DNA of 21,436 bases. Origin: a virus. The notes under the pieces are model-generated. The model searched no databases and was not told where the DNA came from. It saw only the letters and a list, made by a program, of their open reading frames with translations. The stretch spans positions 1 to 21,436 of the IMG/VR virus record IMGVR_UViG_3300006752_000287; one strand, 5' to 3'. The translations under genes were made by a program, and so were the position numbers. Positions 5,811 through 14,224 of this stretch are shown piece by piece (position 1 is the first letter of the stretch; each line of letters opens with the position of its first letter).

Positions 5811-6029
5811 ATGGACATCCGAAAGATTTCCATCGGCCCCGACTACAAGTCGGGTGCTATGCATTACCTCGTAGGGCAGAAGGTTCTAAACGGAGACTAC
5901 TGCATTCACCTTATTCAGTGCGTGGACGACGAGTACCGCATTTGGATTGAGCGTGATGACGAAGTAATGCTGTGGAAGTCTTTTACTCCATCTATGCCCC
6001 TTAGCGTGGAGTACAACATCAACTTTTAA
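5811..6029 (+). CDS. Small conserved phage protein, unknown role
   Basis: A 72-residue protein starting MDIRKISIGPDYKSGAMHYL and ending PLSVEYNINF. Alternating hydrophobic residues suggest a small all-beta fold: VLNGDYCIHLIQ, YRIWIERD, VMLWKSF. I recall near-identical layouts in uncultured marine phages next to the packaging genes, without a function. It starts one base after the previous stop and its own stop is in a TAATG overlap with the next gene. Confidence 0.72.
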   Translation: MDIRKISIGPDYKSGAMHYLVGQKVLNGDYCIHLIQCVDDEYRIWIERDDEVMLWKSFTPSMPLSVEYNINF

Positions 6030-6595
6030 TGCAATCCCCATTCAACTTCATCGTCAAACCACATAAGGGCACGAGATACAACAACACTGCAGATTGGGAG
6101 GGGGTAGAGTTTACTACCAACACATCAGAGGAGGAGGCGAAGTTTTCTAATCGCAAGGCTATTGTAGTCTCAGTACCATTAGGTTATGACGGGCCAATCA
6201 AGGTAGGATATACCCTGCTTGTCCACCACAACGTATTCAAGTTCTACAACGACATGAAAGGTCGTCGTCAGAGCGGGCGTAGCTTCTTTAGGGAAGACCT
6301 ATTCTTTGTCGATACCGAGCAGTTCTTCATGTACCATGACGGCAACAAGTGGCACGCTCACGACAGGTACTGCTTTGTTTCTCCTATCCCGGCTGAGGAG
6401 TGCTTCATCGAGAAGCCTACCCACGAGCCGCTCATGGGACGTATGGAATATCCAAATGACTATCTTGTAAGCAAGGGAGTCAACGCGGGTACTATCGTTT
6501 CGTTCACGCCCGACAGCGAGTACGAGTTCGATGTAGACGGTGAGACCATGTACAGGGTATACGACCATCAGATAACCATGCGCCATGAACACTAA
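6029..6595 (+). CDS. GroES/Cpn10-like barrel protein (putative)
   Basis: A 188-residue protein. Residues 5-12 (FNFIVKPH), 42-71 (the stretch KAIVVSVP, then IKVGYTLLVHHNVF) and 86-104 (FFREDLFFV, then EQFFMY) follow the strand order of the GroES fold: a 'VKP' opening strand, a 'GxVVxVG...vkvGDxVlf' turn and a 'eyliv...DIla' ending. GroES caps GroEL; phage versions (T4 gp31 type) are needed for capsid-protein folding. A second half (about 115-188) has YCFVSPI, a V..GTIVSFTPDSEYEF part and a 'yRvyd.QIt' end, and may be a degenerate second barrel. The match is my reading of motif order, not a search. The protein lies two genes before the terminase. Confidence 0.5.
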   Translation: MQSPFNFIVKPHKGTRYNNTADWEGVEFTTNTSEEEAKFSNRKAIVVSVPLGYDGPIKVGYTLLVHHNVFKFYNDMKGRRQSGRSFFREDLFFVDTEQFFMYHDGNKWHAHDRYCFVSPIPAEECFIEKPTHEPLMGRMEYPNDYLVSKGVNAGTIVSFTPDSEYEFDVDGETMYRVYDHQITMRHEH

Positions 6596-6869
6596 GGATG
6601 TAAAGCTCAAGATTATTGAGGCGGGTCATCGTGCCGTGGAGCAGCTTATCAAGGTTGCCAAGGAGCAAATCATCAAGCACGACCCTGAAGACGACCTGTC
6701 AGCCGACAGGCTCAAGAACGCGGCAGCTACTAAGAAGCTATGCATCATGGATGCATTCGAAATCTTGAATAGAATCGAGACCGAGAGAGAAGCTATCGAG
6801 ACATTAGAAACAGGCTCTACCAAGAAGGTAGATACAAAGCAAGGATTTGCAGAACGAAGGTCTAAATAA
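6585..6869 (+). CDS. Putative small terminase subunit
   Basis: A 94-residue, all-helical, charged protein beginning MNTKDVKLKIIEAGHRAVEQ. Residues 35-75 form further helices (DDLSADRLKNAAATKKLCIM and the EILNRIETEREA segment). The small size, helical content and position directly before the large terminase gene, overlapping it by 23 bases, fit a small terminase (TerS) or a terminase-associated factor. TerS normally binds packaging sites and regulates the motor. No classic helix-turn-helix could be assigned by eye, so the name rests mainly on context. Its ATG overlaps the previous gene by 11 bases. Confidence 0.6.
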   Translation: MNTKDVKLKIIEAGHRAVEQLIKVAKEQIIKHDPEDDLSADRLKNAAATKKLCIMDAFEILNRIETEREAIETLETGSTKKVDTKQGFAERRSK

Positions 6870-9096
6870 AAGCCTACACCGTGTCGTTCACGACTACATA
6901 CCCAAGCATGTGCTTTCTACTAAGAACAAAGCCAAGACTTGGAAGTACGGCTATGACCCTAAGTATGACCTTGTAATCATATCTAAGGACGGAACTCTCG
7001 GTGAGGTATACGAGATTCAGAACCTAAAGATTGGCCTGCCCAAGTCTCCCAAAGCGTGTCCTCAAAGACACACCAAGAGAAGTGAGCAGTATTGGGAGAG
7101 AGAAGAAATCCCTGCTCACCTGAATAAAATCCAATCCATCTTCCAATGGAATGAGATGACCTCTGACTTCAAGTCGAGGTACGTTGACTATATCGAGCGT
7201 GAGTTCGACAGGAGGGATGATGGCTATTGGTTCATGAATGACGGCAAGCCCACCTACCTCACGGGGGCGCACTATATGTACCTGCAATGGACGAGCATCG
7301 ACGTAGGCTATCCTGACTTCCGTGAGGCCAACAGACTGCTCTATATCTTTTGGGAGGCGTGCAAGGCCGACCGCAGGAGCTTCGGTATGGTGTACCTAAA
7401 GATTCGTCGTTCAGGGTTCTCATTCATGTCATCGTCAGAGTGTGTCAACACCGCGACGCTTGCCAAGGACTCTCGTGTAGGCATCCTGTCGAAGACGGGT
7501 ACTGATGCCAAGAAGATGTTTACCGACAAGGTCGTGCCCATCAACAGCCGTCTGCCGTTCTTCTTTAAGCCCATCATGGACGGTATGGACAAGCCTAAGA
7601 CAGAGCTTGCCTACCGTGTGCCTGCGGCTAAGATTACCAAGAAGAACATGTTCAACGTCGAGGACGATGAGATTCAAGGTCTCGACACCACGATTGATTG
7701 GAAGAACACTGACGACAACTCTTACGACGGTGAGAAGCTACAGCTCCTCGTCCATGACGAGAGCGGTAAGTGGCTCAAGCCCAACAGAATCCTCAACAAT
7801 TGGCGCGTCACCAAGACGTGCTTGCGCTTGGGTAGTAAGATTATCGGTAAGTGCATGATGGGGTCAACCTCCAATGCCCTGTCTAAGGGTGGCGGCAACT
7901 TCAAGGACTTGTACCGCGACTCTGATGTATTAAAGAGAAACAAGAACGGACAGACTAAGAGCGGGATGTACTCCCTGTTCATTCCTATGGAGTGGAACAT
8001 GGAGGGGTTCATCGACCTCTACGGTATGCCCGTCTTCAGAACTCCTGAGAAAGCTGTTGCAGGCATTGACGGAGAAGACATCCATCAGGGAGCAGTAAAC
8101 TATTGGGAGGCTGAGGTGGAGTCGTTGAAGTCAGATGCTGATGCGCTTAACGAATACTACAGGCAGTTTCCCCGCACAGAGTCGCACGCCTTCAGGGATG
8201 AAAGCAAGCAGTCTATCTTCAACCTTACGCGCATCTATCAGCAGATAGATTACAACGACAGCTTGATTATCAATCAGCACGTTACGCAGGGCAGCTTCCG
8301 TTGGAAGGACGGCATCAAGGACAGCAAGGTCATTTTCTATCCTGACAAGTCAGGACGCTTCAGGTTGTCGTGGGTTCCTAAAAACGAGATGCAGAACAGG
8401 GTGTTTGAGCGTAACGGCATCAAGCATCCCGGCAACGACCACCTCGGTGCGTTGGGTTGCGACTCGTATGACATCTCAGGCGTAGTGGGTGGTGGCGGCT
8501 CTAACGGTGCGCTGCATGGCTTGACCAAGTACAATATGGACGACGCTCCGAGCAACGAGTTTTTCTTGGAGTATATCGCAAGACCTCAGACGGCAGAGAT
8601 GTTTTTTGAGGACGTACTCATGGCCTGTGTATTCTACGGTATGCCTATCCTTGTAGAGAATAACAAGCCGCGCCTGCTGTACCATTTCAAAAACCGTGGA
8701 TACAGAGGGTTCTGCTTGAACCGACCCGACAAAACCTACAACAAGTTGTCTAAGACAGAGCGCGAACTAGGGGGCATACCCAACTCCTCGGAGGATGTTA
8801 AGCAGGCCCACGCCTCTGCCATTGAGTCATACATTGAAAAGTATGTAGGAATAGATATGGATGGCTCGTTCCGTGATGAGGACGAGATGGGTTCTATGCT
8901 TTTCACTCGCACCCTCGAAGATTGGGCGAAGTTTGATATTAGCAACAGAACCAAGTTTGATGCAAGTATTAGTTCGGGATTGGCTATCATGGCGTGTCAA
9001 AAGCACCTGTATCAGCCCGAAAAGAAGACAAATAAATTAAGCCTTACCTTTGCGAGGTATAATAACAAGGGGGCTTACAGTGAACTGATTCGATGA
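6847..9096 (+). CDS. terL: Terminase large subunit (packaging ATPase/nuclease)
   Basis: A 749-residue motor protein that drives DNA into the prohead and cuts it. It has an unusually long N-terminal region (about 1-180). The Walker A-like loop is KIRRSGFSFMSS (185-196). Walker B is LQLLVHDES (298-306) with D304-E305. The coupling motif is GKCMMGSTSN (334-343). The C-terminal RNase H-like nuclease has D539 in GALGCDSYDIS, E604 in ILVENNK and probably D705 in TKFDASISS. The start is TTG 6847: an in-frame TAG at 6829-6831 bounds the frame, the first in-frame ATG lies far downstream, and the GLNKSLHRVVHDYIP start matches homologs as I recall them. The Walker A lacks the usual Gly-Lys-Ser order. 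The stop overlaps the portal ATG. Confidence 0.93.
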   Translation: MQNEGLNKSLHRVVHDYIPKHVLSTKNKAKTWKYGYDPKYDLVIISKDGTLGEVYEIQNLKIGLPKSPKACPQRHTKRSEQYWEREEIPAHLNKIQSIFQWNEMTSDFKSRYVDYIEREFDRRDDGYWFMNDGKPTYLTGAHYMYLQWTSIDVGYPDFREANRLLYIFWEACKADRRSFGMVYLKIRRSGFSFMSSSECVNTATLAKDSRVGILSKTGTDAKKMFTDKVVPINSRLPFFFKPIMDGMDKPKTELAYRVPAAKITKKNMFNVEDDEIQGLDTTIDWKNTDDNSYDGEKLQLLVHDESGKWLKPNRILNNWRVTKTCLRLGSKIIGKCMMGSTSNALSKGGGNFKDLYRDSDVLKRNKNGQTKSGMYSLFIPMEWNMEGFIDLYGMPVFRTPEKAVAGIDGEDIHQGAVNYWEAEVESLKSDADALNEYYRQFPRTESHAFRDESKQSIFNLTRIYQQIDYNDSLIINQHVTQGSFRWKDGIKDSKVIFYPDKSGRFRLSWVPKNEMQNRVFERNGIKHPGNDHLGALGCDSYDISGVVGGGGSNGALHGLTKYNMDDAPSNEFFLEYIARPQTAEMFFEDVLMACVFYGMPILVENNKPRLLYHFKNRGYRGFCLNRPDKTYNKLSKTERELGGIPNSSEDVKQAHASAIESYIEKYVGIDMDGSFRDEDEMGSMLFTRTLEDWAKFDISNRTKFDASISSGLAIMACQKHLYQPEKKTNKLSLTFARYNNKGAYSELIR
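9045..9052 (+). promoter_or_regulatory. Possible internal promoter TACCTTTG before portal gene
   Basis: TACCTTTG within the last codons of the terminase gene matches TAnnTTTG. The 12-mer CCTTACCTTTGC around it (9043-9054) is identical to the one at 1149-1160, and both are preceded by A/T-rich sequence. It lies 40 bases before the portal ATG. As it is inside a coding region, chance is a real alternative. Confidence 0.38.
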
Positions 9097-11528
9097 AGGA
9101 TGTTAAGATAAACATATCATCTACAGGGTTTCCGAGTCAATTCGTGTCCGACGCTGAAAAGGACTCCGCAGAGTTCGGTCTTCAGATTGGTCAGGCCATT
9201 CAGTATGAATGGTTTAAGAAGGACGGCAGCCAATGTAGATTCTACGACCAATGGAGAGCACTTCATCGTTTGCGTCTTTACGCACGAGGTGAGCAGTCCA
9301 TTGCCAAGTACAAGCAGGAACTAGCCATTGATGGTGATTTATCATACATCAATCTTGATTGGACACCCGTTCCAATCCTTCCCAAGTTTGTAGACATTGT
9401 AGTCAACGGAATGTCGGACAGACTTTTTTCTGTCAAGGCATACGCACAGGATGCCCTTTCACAGGCCAAGCGCAGCAAGTATCAAGACCTTATCGAAGGT
9501 CAGATGGTTGCCAAGCCTGTATTGGAAAAGATTCAAGCCGCTACGGGAGCTAACCCTTTTGTCACAGAACCTGATGAGCTTCCTGAAAGCGATGAGGAGC
9601 TGTCACTCTATATGCAGCTTAACTACAAGCCTGCTATTGAGATTGCAGAGGAGGAGGCCATCAATACCATCTTGGAGGAGAACCACTACGGTGACCTTCG
9701 CAAGAGGTTTGACTACGACCTCACGGTATGCGGTATTGCTGTAGCAAAGCACGAGTTCCTTAAGGGCAGCGGTGTGGAGGTGTCTTACGTAGACCCGGCC
9801 AACATCGTATACAGCTACACTGAAGACCCACACTTCAAGGATTGTTTCTATTGGGGTGAGGTCAAGACGGTACACATCAACGAGCTTCTTAAGATTGACC
9901 CCACGCTTACGCGGGAAGACCTTGAGAAAATCTCTAAGTACGGTCAGCAGTGGTACGACTACTTCAATGTAGCGCAGTATTACGACAACGATATCTTCTA
10001 TAGGGATACAGTTACGTTGCTGTACTTCAACTACAAGTCCACCAACGACATCGTCTACAAGCGCAAGGTTGCCGACAACGGCAACGTGAAGATGATTCAG
10101 AAGGACGATAGCTTCAACCCACCATCTGATATGATGGATGAGGGCAACTTCGAGAAGGTGTCCAAGAAGATTGACGTGTGGTATGACGGGGTGATGGTGA
10201 TGGGAACGAATATGATTCTCAAGTGGGAGATGGCTAAGAACATGGTGAGACCTAAGTCCGCTAGTCAGCACGCTATCCCTAACTACGTAGCCGTAGCACC
10301 TCGCATGTATAAGGGTGTCATTGAGTCGTTGGTGAGAAGGATGATTCCTTTCGCTGACCTCATTCAGATGACACACCTCAAGCTGCAGCAAGTTATTGCC
10401 CGCACAGTTCCTGATGGTGTATACATTGATGCTGATGGCCTGAACGAGGTTGACCTCGGAACGGGCAATGCATACAACCCTGAAGATGCTTTGCGTCTGT
10501 ACTTCCAAACGGGTTCTGTCATTGGTAGGAGCTACACGCAGGACGGAGAGTTCAACAACGCTCGTGTTCCTATTCAGCAGCTTACCTCCAACTCAGGAGC
10601 ATCTAAGACGCAGATGTTGATTGCCAACTACAATCACTATCTCGATATGATTCGCGCTGTCACGGGACTCAACGAAGCTCGCGATGGTAGTACGCCCGAC
10701 CCCAACTCTTTGGTTGGTGTACAGAAGTTGGCTGCGCTCAACTCGAACACAGCTACAAGGCATATCCTTGACGGAAGCCTGTACATCTACAAGACCCTTG
10801 CTGAGGGATTGTCGTATCGTATCTCAGACATCTTGGAGTACGCGGACTTTACTGATGAGTTTGTAAATCAAATCGGTAAGTACAACGTCAGCATCCTCGG
10901 TGAGATTTCCGACCTGTACATCTACGACTTCGGTGTGTTTATTGAGGTGTCTCCCGACGAAGAGCAGAAGGCTCAGTTGGAGCAGAACATTCAGATGGCC
11001 CTGTCTAAGGGTGACATCTACCTCGAAGATGCCATCGACATCCGTGAGATGAAGAACATCAAGCTCGCCAACCAACTGTTGAAGCTGAAGCGTAAGCAGA
11101 AGCAAGACCGTGAGGAGCAGCAGATGTTGCAGAGCAAGGCTATGGACACTGAAAGGCAGATGAAGTCTCAGCAGTTTGCTGCGCAGGCCGCTATGCAGAA
11201 GCTGCAGGCCGAGACGCAATCGAAGATGCAGATTAAGCAGGCTGAGATTTCGTTCGAGATTGAGAAGATGAAGAACGAGGCGGAACTCAAGAAAGCACTT
11301 ATGGCTGAAGAGTTTGCTTACAACCAACAGCTTCGTGGCATGTCTGAAAACGCACTACAAAGCAGAGAGACCCAAAGGGAAGAAGCTAAGGCGCAACGTA
11401 TTAGTCAGCAGAACACTGAACAGAGTAAGCTGATTAACCAAAGGAAGAATAATCTTCCACCACAAAATTTCGAATCTAACGAAGACAGTCTTGACGGCTT
11501 TGATATGGCAGAGTTCTCGCCACGATAA
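9093..11528 (+). CDS. Portal protein
   Basis: An 811-residue protein, the dodecameric ring at one capsid vertex through which DNA passes. Support comes from its position right after terL, its large size, and portal-like segments: an N-terminal RLYARGEQSIAKYKQEL (61-77), YINLDWTPVPILPKFVDIVV (85-104), YVDPANIVYSYTEDP (232-246), and a later stretch with ASKTQMLIANYN and VTGLNEARDG typical of the stem/wing region. Residues from about 664 to 785 are a long Gln/Lys/Glu-rich coiled coil, followed by SLDGFDMAEFSPR. Portals with such a C-terminal extension and ~800 residues occur in crAss-like and related phages of Bacteroidota. ATG overlaps the terminase stop (ATGA). Confidence 0.9.
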   Translation: MKDVKINISSTGFPSQFVSDAEKDSAEFGLQIGQAIQYEWFKKDGSQCRFYDQWRALHRLRLYARGEQSIAKYKQELAIDGDLSYINLDWTPVPILPKFVDIVVNGMSDRLFSVKAYAQDALSQAKRSKYQDLIEGQMVAKPVLEKIQAATGANPFVTEPDELPESDEELSLYMQLNYKPAIEIAEEEAINTILEENHYGDLRKRFDYDLTVCGIAVAKHEFLKGSGVEVSYVDPANIVYSYTEDPHFKDCFYWGEVKTVHINELLKIDPTLTREDLEKISKYGQQWYDYFNVAQYYDNDIFYRDTVTLLYFNYKSTNDIVYKRKVADNGNVKMIQKDDSFNPPSDMMDEGNFEKVSKKIDVWYDGVMVMGTNMILKWEMAKNMVRPKSASQHAIPNYVAVAPRMYKGVIESLVRRMIPFADLIQMTHLKLQQVIARTVPDGVYIDADGLNEVDLGTGNAYNPEDALRLYFQTGSVIGRSYTQDGEFNNARVPIQQLTSNSGASKTQMLIANYNHYLDMIRAVTGLNEARDGSTPDPNSLVGVQKLAALNSNTATRHILDGSLYIYKTLAEGLSYRISDILEYADFTDEFVNQIGKYNVSILGEISDLYIYDFGVFIEVSPDEEQKAQLEQNIQMALSKGDIYLEDAIDIREMKNIKLANQLLKLKRKQKQDREEQQMLQSKAMDTERQMKSQQFAAQAAMQKLQAETQSKMQIKQAEISFEIEKMKNEAELKKALMAEEFAYNQQLRGMSENALQSRETQREEAKAQRISQQNTEQSKLINQRKNNLPPQNFESNEDSLDGFDMAEFSPR

Positions 11529-11545
11529 GTCTAATTTATTGTCAT

Positions 11546-11565
11546 TACTTTTGTAAAAATCTAAT
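11546..11565 (+). promoter_or_regulatory. Promoter TACTTTTG with AAATCTAAT leader
   Basis: TACTTTTG (11546-11553) matches TAnnTTTG, and AAATCTAAT (11557-11565) follows after 3 bases, 2 bases before the scaffold ATG. The layout copies that at 5005-5025. It would give a separate, probably strong, transcript for scaffold and major capsid protein. No convincing -33 element was found. Confidence 0.6.
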
Positions 11566-11567
11566 CT

Positions 11568-12686
11568 ATGGAATTTAAGGTACGCGAGGTGACGGGTAAA
11601 GAAAAGTCACAACAAGAAATCGAGCAGGCACTCCTTGACAAGCATGAGCAAGAGGTGAATGCCACAGAGGTGCAGGAGGTAAAGTCGGAAGCGGCTGAGT
11701 CGCCTGTACAAGAAGAAGCACCTGCGCAGGAGGAAGCTCCCGCTCAGGAATCTAAGTCAGAGCTTTCTGACGACGACGTTCTTTCATATATTAAAAACAG
11801 ATACGACAAGCAGATTGACTCTGTAGACCAACTCTTTGCCGAGCGCGAGGAGTCTGAGGAGCTACCTGAAGATGTCGCTTCGTATCTGAAGTACAAGAAG
11901 GAAACAGGAAGAGGGTTTAACGACTTCGTAAAACTGAACAAGGATTACGATGAGGTAGCCCCCGACCAAGTCCTTCGTGAGTATTTGGTTGCCACCGAGA
12001 AGGGATTAGATGCAGAAGACATCGACACCCTGATGGAGGCTTATTCTTTTGACGAGGAGTTGGATGACGAGTCCACGATTAAGAAGACCAAGCTCAACAG
12101 AAAAAAAGCTATTGCTAAGGCCAAAGATTACTTTGAGTCAGAAAAGGAAAAATATGGAACGCCCCTTGAGTCGAGTGGGAGTTCTCTTTCCAATGAAGAC
12201 AAGGAGAAGTTGGAGGCGTATAACCAATATATCCAAGAGTCAACCTCTTTTGAGGAGTCGATGAAGAAGAGGCAAGAAGTCTTTCTTCAGCAGACCAACG
12301 AAGTTTTCGGAAATGAGTTCAAGGGCTTTGAGTTCATGCTTGACGAAAATAAGAAGGTCACCTTCTCACCGGGAGATGCTTCTGAATTGAAGAAGGCACA
12401 GTCTGACGCTACTAACTTCCTTAAGAAGTATGTGGACGACAACGGTGTCATTCAAGATGCAGCAGGCTACCACAGAGCGTTGGCTATCGCTATGAATCCC
12501 GAAAAGTTTGCTCGGTTCTTTTACGAGCAGGGCAAATCTATTCAGGCCGACAGTACGATGCGCAAGATGAAGAATACTGACATGTCTATGCGCAGCGCAC
12601 CTGAAGTCACGAGTAAGGGAGGAATGCAAATAAAGTCCTTGAACAATGACTCAGGTCGAGGGCTAAAAATTAGGAGTCGCAAATAA
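11568..12686 (+). CDS. Capsid scaffolding protein
   Basis: A 372-residue, very acidic and mostly helical protein directly before the major capsid gene, as expected of a scaffold that guides prohead assembly and then leaves. Residues 35-65 contain a Glu/Ala/Pro/Gln repeat (EEAPAQEEAPAQE). Residues 65-250 are charged helices (DDDVLSYIKNRYDKQIDSVD and onward). The C-terminal third includes FARFFYEQG and ends in a basic GLKIRSRK. A basic C-terminal end is the usual capsid-binding part of scaffolds such as that of P22. No protease motif was seen, so self-cleavage is not suggested. Assignment rests on context and composition rather than sequence match. Confidence 0.8.
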   Translation: MEFKVREVTGKEKSQQEIEQALLDKHEQEVNATEVQEVKSEAAESPVQEEAPAQEEAPAQESKSELSDDDVLSYIKNRYDKQIDSVDQLFAEREESEELPEDVASYLKYKKETGRGFNDFVKLNKDYDEVAPDQVLREYLVATEKGLDAEDIDTLMEAYSFDEELDDESTIKKTKLNRKKAIAKAKDYFESEKEKYGTPLESSGSSLSNEDKEKLEAYNQYIQESTSFEESMKKRQEVFLQQTNEVFGNEFKGFEFMLDENKKVTFSPGDASELKKAQSDATNFLKKYVDDNGVIQDAAGYHRALAIAMNPEKFARFFYEQGKSIQADSTMRKMKNTDMSMRSAPEVTSKGGMQIKSLNNDSGRGLKIRSRK

Positions 12687-12701
12687 AACATTAAGAAAAA
12701 A
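12687..12701 (+). promoter_or_regulatory. A-rich leader of the major capsid gene
   Basis: The 15 bases between the scaffold stop and the capsid ATG are AACATTAAGAAAAAA. There is no Shine-Dalgarno sequence; a run of A just before ATG is the feature known to favour translation in Bacteroidota. It suits the most highly expressed phage protein and fixes ATG 12702 as the start. Confidence 0.6.
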
Positions 12702-14168
12702 ATGGCACTATCCGCTACACCGGGATTTGACCTCCAACCGAGTGCTCAACAGATTCCCGTCGAAAGTAATTACATCAAGGACTTCAACTTCTTGAATCAG
12801 TATCTCCCCGACACCTACGAAAAGGAGTTCGAGAGATACGGCAACAGAACCATCTCTTCCTTCCTCCGTATGGTGGGTGCTGAGATGCCTTCTAACTCTG
12901 ACCTCGTCAAGTGGGCAGAGCAGGGCAGACTGCACACCAAGTACACTCAGGTCGGAACAGCAGCCACTGCAGGTACTGATGCTGTGACTTTTCAGGTAAA
13001 TGACAACATCGCTCCCGGTGGAACTACTGCTTCTGCTACGGGTGGTATCGCGTTGAGAAACAATCAAACAATTATGATTGTCTTCAACAACGGTGCAGGC
13101 TCTAACAAGGCTATCGTTAGTGGAGTAAACACTACTGCAGGCACGTTTGTCGCCAACATCTACGAAGGTGGAGGTCTTGTGGCAAACGGAGCAGGCGCAG
13201 GTGAGTCTGACTGTACCATCTTCATCTACGGTTCTGAGTTCAACAAAGGAACTGCAGGTATGAGCGGCTCTCTCGAAGCTGACGACTTCATCTTCCAAAA
13301 CAAGCCTGTCATCTTGAAGGACACCTACACGGTGAACGGTTCTGATATGGCTCAGATTGGATGGGTTGAGGTGACTACTGAGAACGGAGCTACAGGATAC
13401 CTGTGGTACTTGAAGTCTGAGCATGAGACTCGCTTGCGTTTTGACGACTACCTCGAAACTGCTATGATTGAGGCTGTTCCTGCTGAACTTCTCTCAGGTG
13501 CAGGTGCTTACTTGCAAGATGTGACTGTCGCTAATGTACAGGCAGGTCTCAACGGTTCTGAAGGTATCTTCTACACTGTGAACCAAAGAGGTAACGTGTA
13601 CGCAGGTGGTAACCCCACTGTGCTTGCAGACTTCGACACTGTGATTCAGCGTCTCGACAAGCAGGGTTCTATCGAGGAGAACGTTCTCTTCATCAACCGT
13701 CAGTTCTCGTTCGACATCGACGATATGTTGGCTGCTCAAAACTCCTACGGAGCGGGTGGTACTTCATTCGGTCTGTTCGACAACGACGAAGAGATGGCCT
13801 TGAACCTTGGCTTCTCAGGATTCCGCAGAGGTTACGACTTCTACAAGACTGATTGGAAATACCTGAACGACCCAACCATGCGCGGTGGTCTGTCTACTGT
13901 GGCAGGCAGCGGTGCTGTGAACGGTCTTCTCGTTCCTGCAGGTTCTACTACCGTGTACGACCAAATCCTTGGTAAGAACGCGAAGCGTCCATTCTTGCAC
14001 GTTCGTTACAGAGCGTCTGAGACTGAAGACCGTCGCTACAAGACTTGGATTACAGGTTCTGCCGGAGGAGCTATGTACAGCGACATCGACCAAATGCAGG
14101 TTAACTACCTCTCTGAAAGATGTGTCTGCACCCTCGGTGCAAACAACTTCGTAATCTTCAATGCGTAA
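12702..14168 (+). CDS. Major capsid protein
   Basis: A 488-residue protein, expected to adopt the HK97 fold and form the capsid shell. It follows the scaffold gene after an A-rich leader and is followed by a strong hairpin, as for a very highly expressed product. N-terminal residues 22-82 (SNYIKDFNFLNQYLPDTYEK, then RTISSFLRMVGAEMP) would contain the N-arm and spine helix. Residues about 85-180 are Gly/Thr/Asn-rich beta sequence, probably an inserted surface domain. KGTAGMSGSLE...GSDMAQIGWVEVTTENG (182-229) and HETRLRFDDYLETAMIEAVP (241-260) are the best-conserved parts as I recall homologs. The size is close to that of crAss-like capsid proteins. No protease gene is adjacent. Confidence 0.88.
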   Translation: MALSATPGFDLQPSAQQIPVESNYIKDFNFLNQYLPDTYEKEFERYGNRTISSFLRMVGAEMPSNSDLVKWAEQGRLHTKYTQVGTAATAGTDAVTFQVNDNIAPGGTTASATGGIALRNNQTIMIVFNNGAGSNKAIVSGVNTTAGTFVANIYEGGGLVANGAGAGESDCTIFIYGSEFNKGTAGMSGSLEADDFIFQNKPVILKDTYTVNGSDMAQIGWVEVTTENGATGYLWYLKSEHETRLRFDDYLETAMIEAVPAELLSGAGAYLQDVTVANVQAGLNGSEGIFYTVNQRGNVYAGGNPTVLADFDTVIQRLDKQGSIEENVLFINRQFSFDIDDMLAAQNSYGAGGTSFGLFDNDEEMALNLGFSGFRRGYDFYKTDWKYLNDPTMRGGLSTVAGSGAVNGLLVPAGSTTVYDQILGKNAKRPFLHVRYRASETEDRRYKTWITGSAGGAMYSDIDQMQVNYLSERCVCTLGANNFVIFNA

Positions 14169-14181
14169 GATTGCCTAAGCC

Positions 14182-14224
14182 GTAAAGGGGAGGCGTGTCC
14201 TTGAGGACACGCTTCCCACTTTAC
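14182..14224 (+). terminator. Strong hairpin after the major capsid gene
   Basis: Bases 14182-14200 pair with 14205-14224 around a TTGA loop. The stem has 19 pairs, including one G-U, with a single bulged A (14218). The core is GAGGCGTGTCC / GGACACGCTTC. The trailing sequence is TTTTCT, a weak U-tract, so it may be a partial terminator, a 3'-end stabiliser of the capsid mRNA, or both. Confidence 0.8.

Noticed and set aside
7505-7858. 117-codon + strand frame inside terL
   Set aside because: Out-of-frame Ser/Arg/Thr-rich shadow of the terminase coding sequence.
9603-10508. Open frame of 301 codons on the - strand inside the portal gene
   Set aside because: Antisense shadow of the portal gene; composition (His, Val, Leu, Arg excess) mirrors the complementary codons, and no start signal is visible.
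11715-11765. Short repeat in the scaffold gene as a programmed-slippage or phase-variation site
   Set aside because: The EEAPAQE repeat is a coding low-complexity linker with sequence-diverged units; no homopolymer or slippery heptamer was found.
12708-13424. Open frame of 238 codons on the - strand inside the capsid gene
   Set aside because: Shadow of the major capsid gene; Ser/Val/Cys-rich product with no recognisable features.
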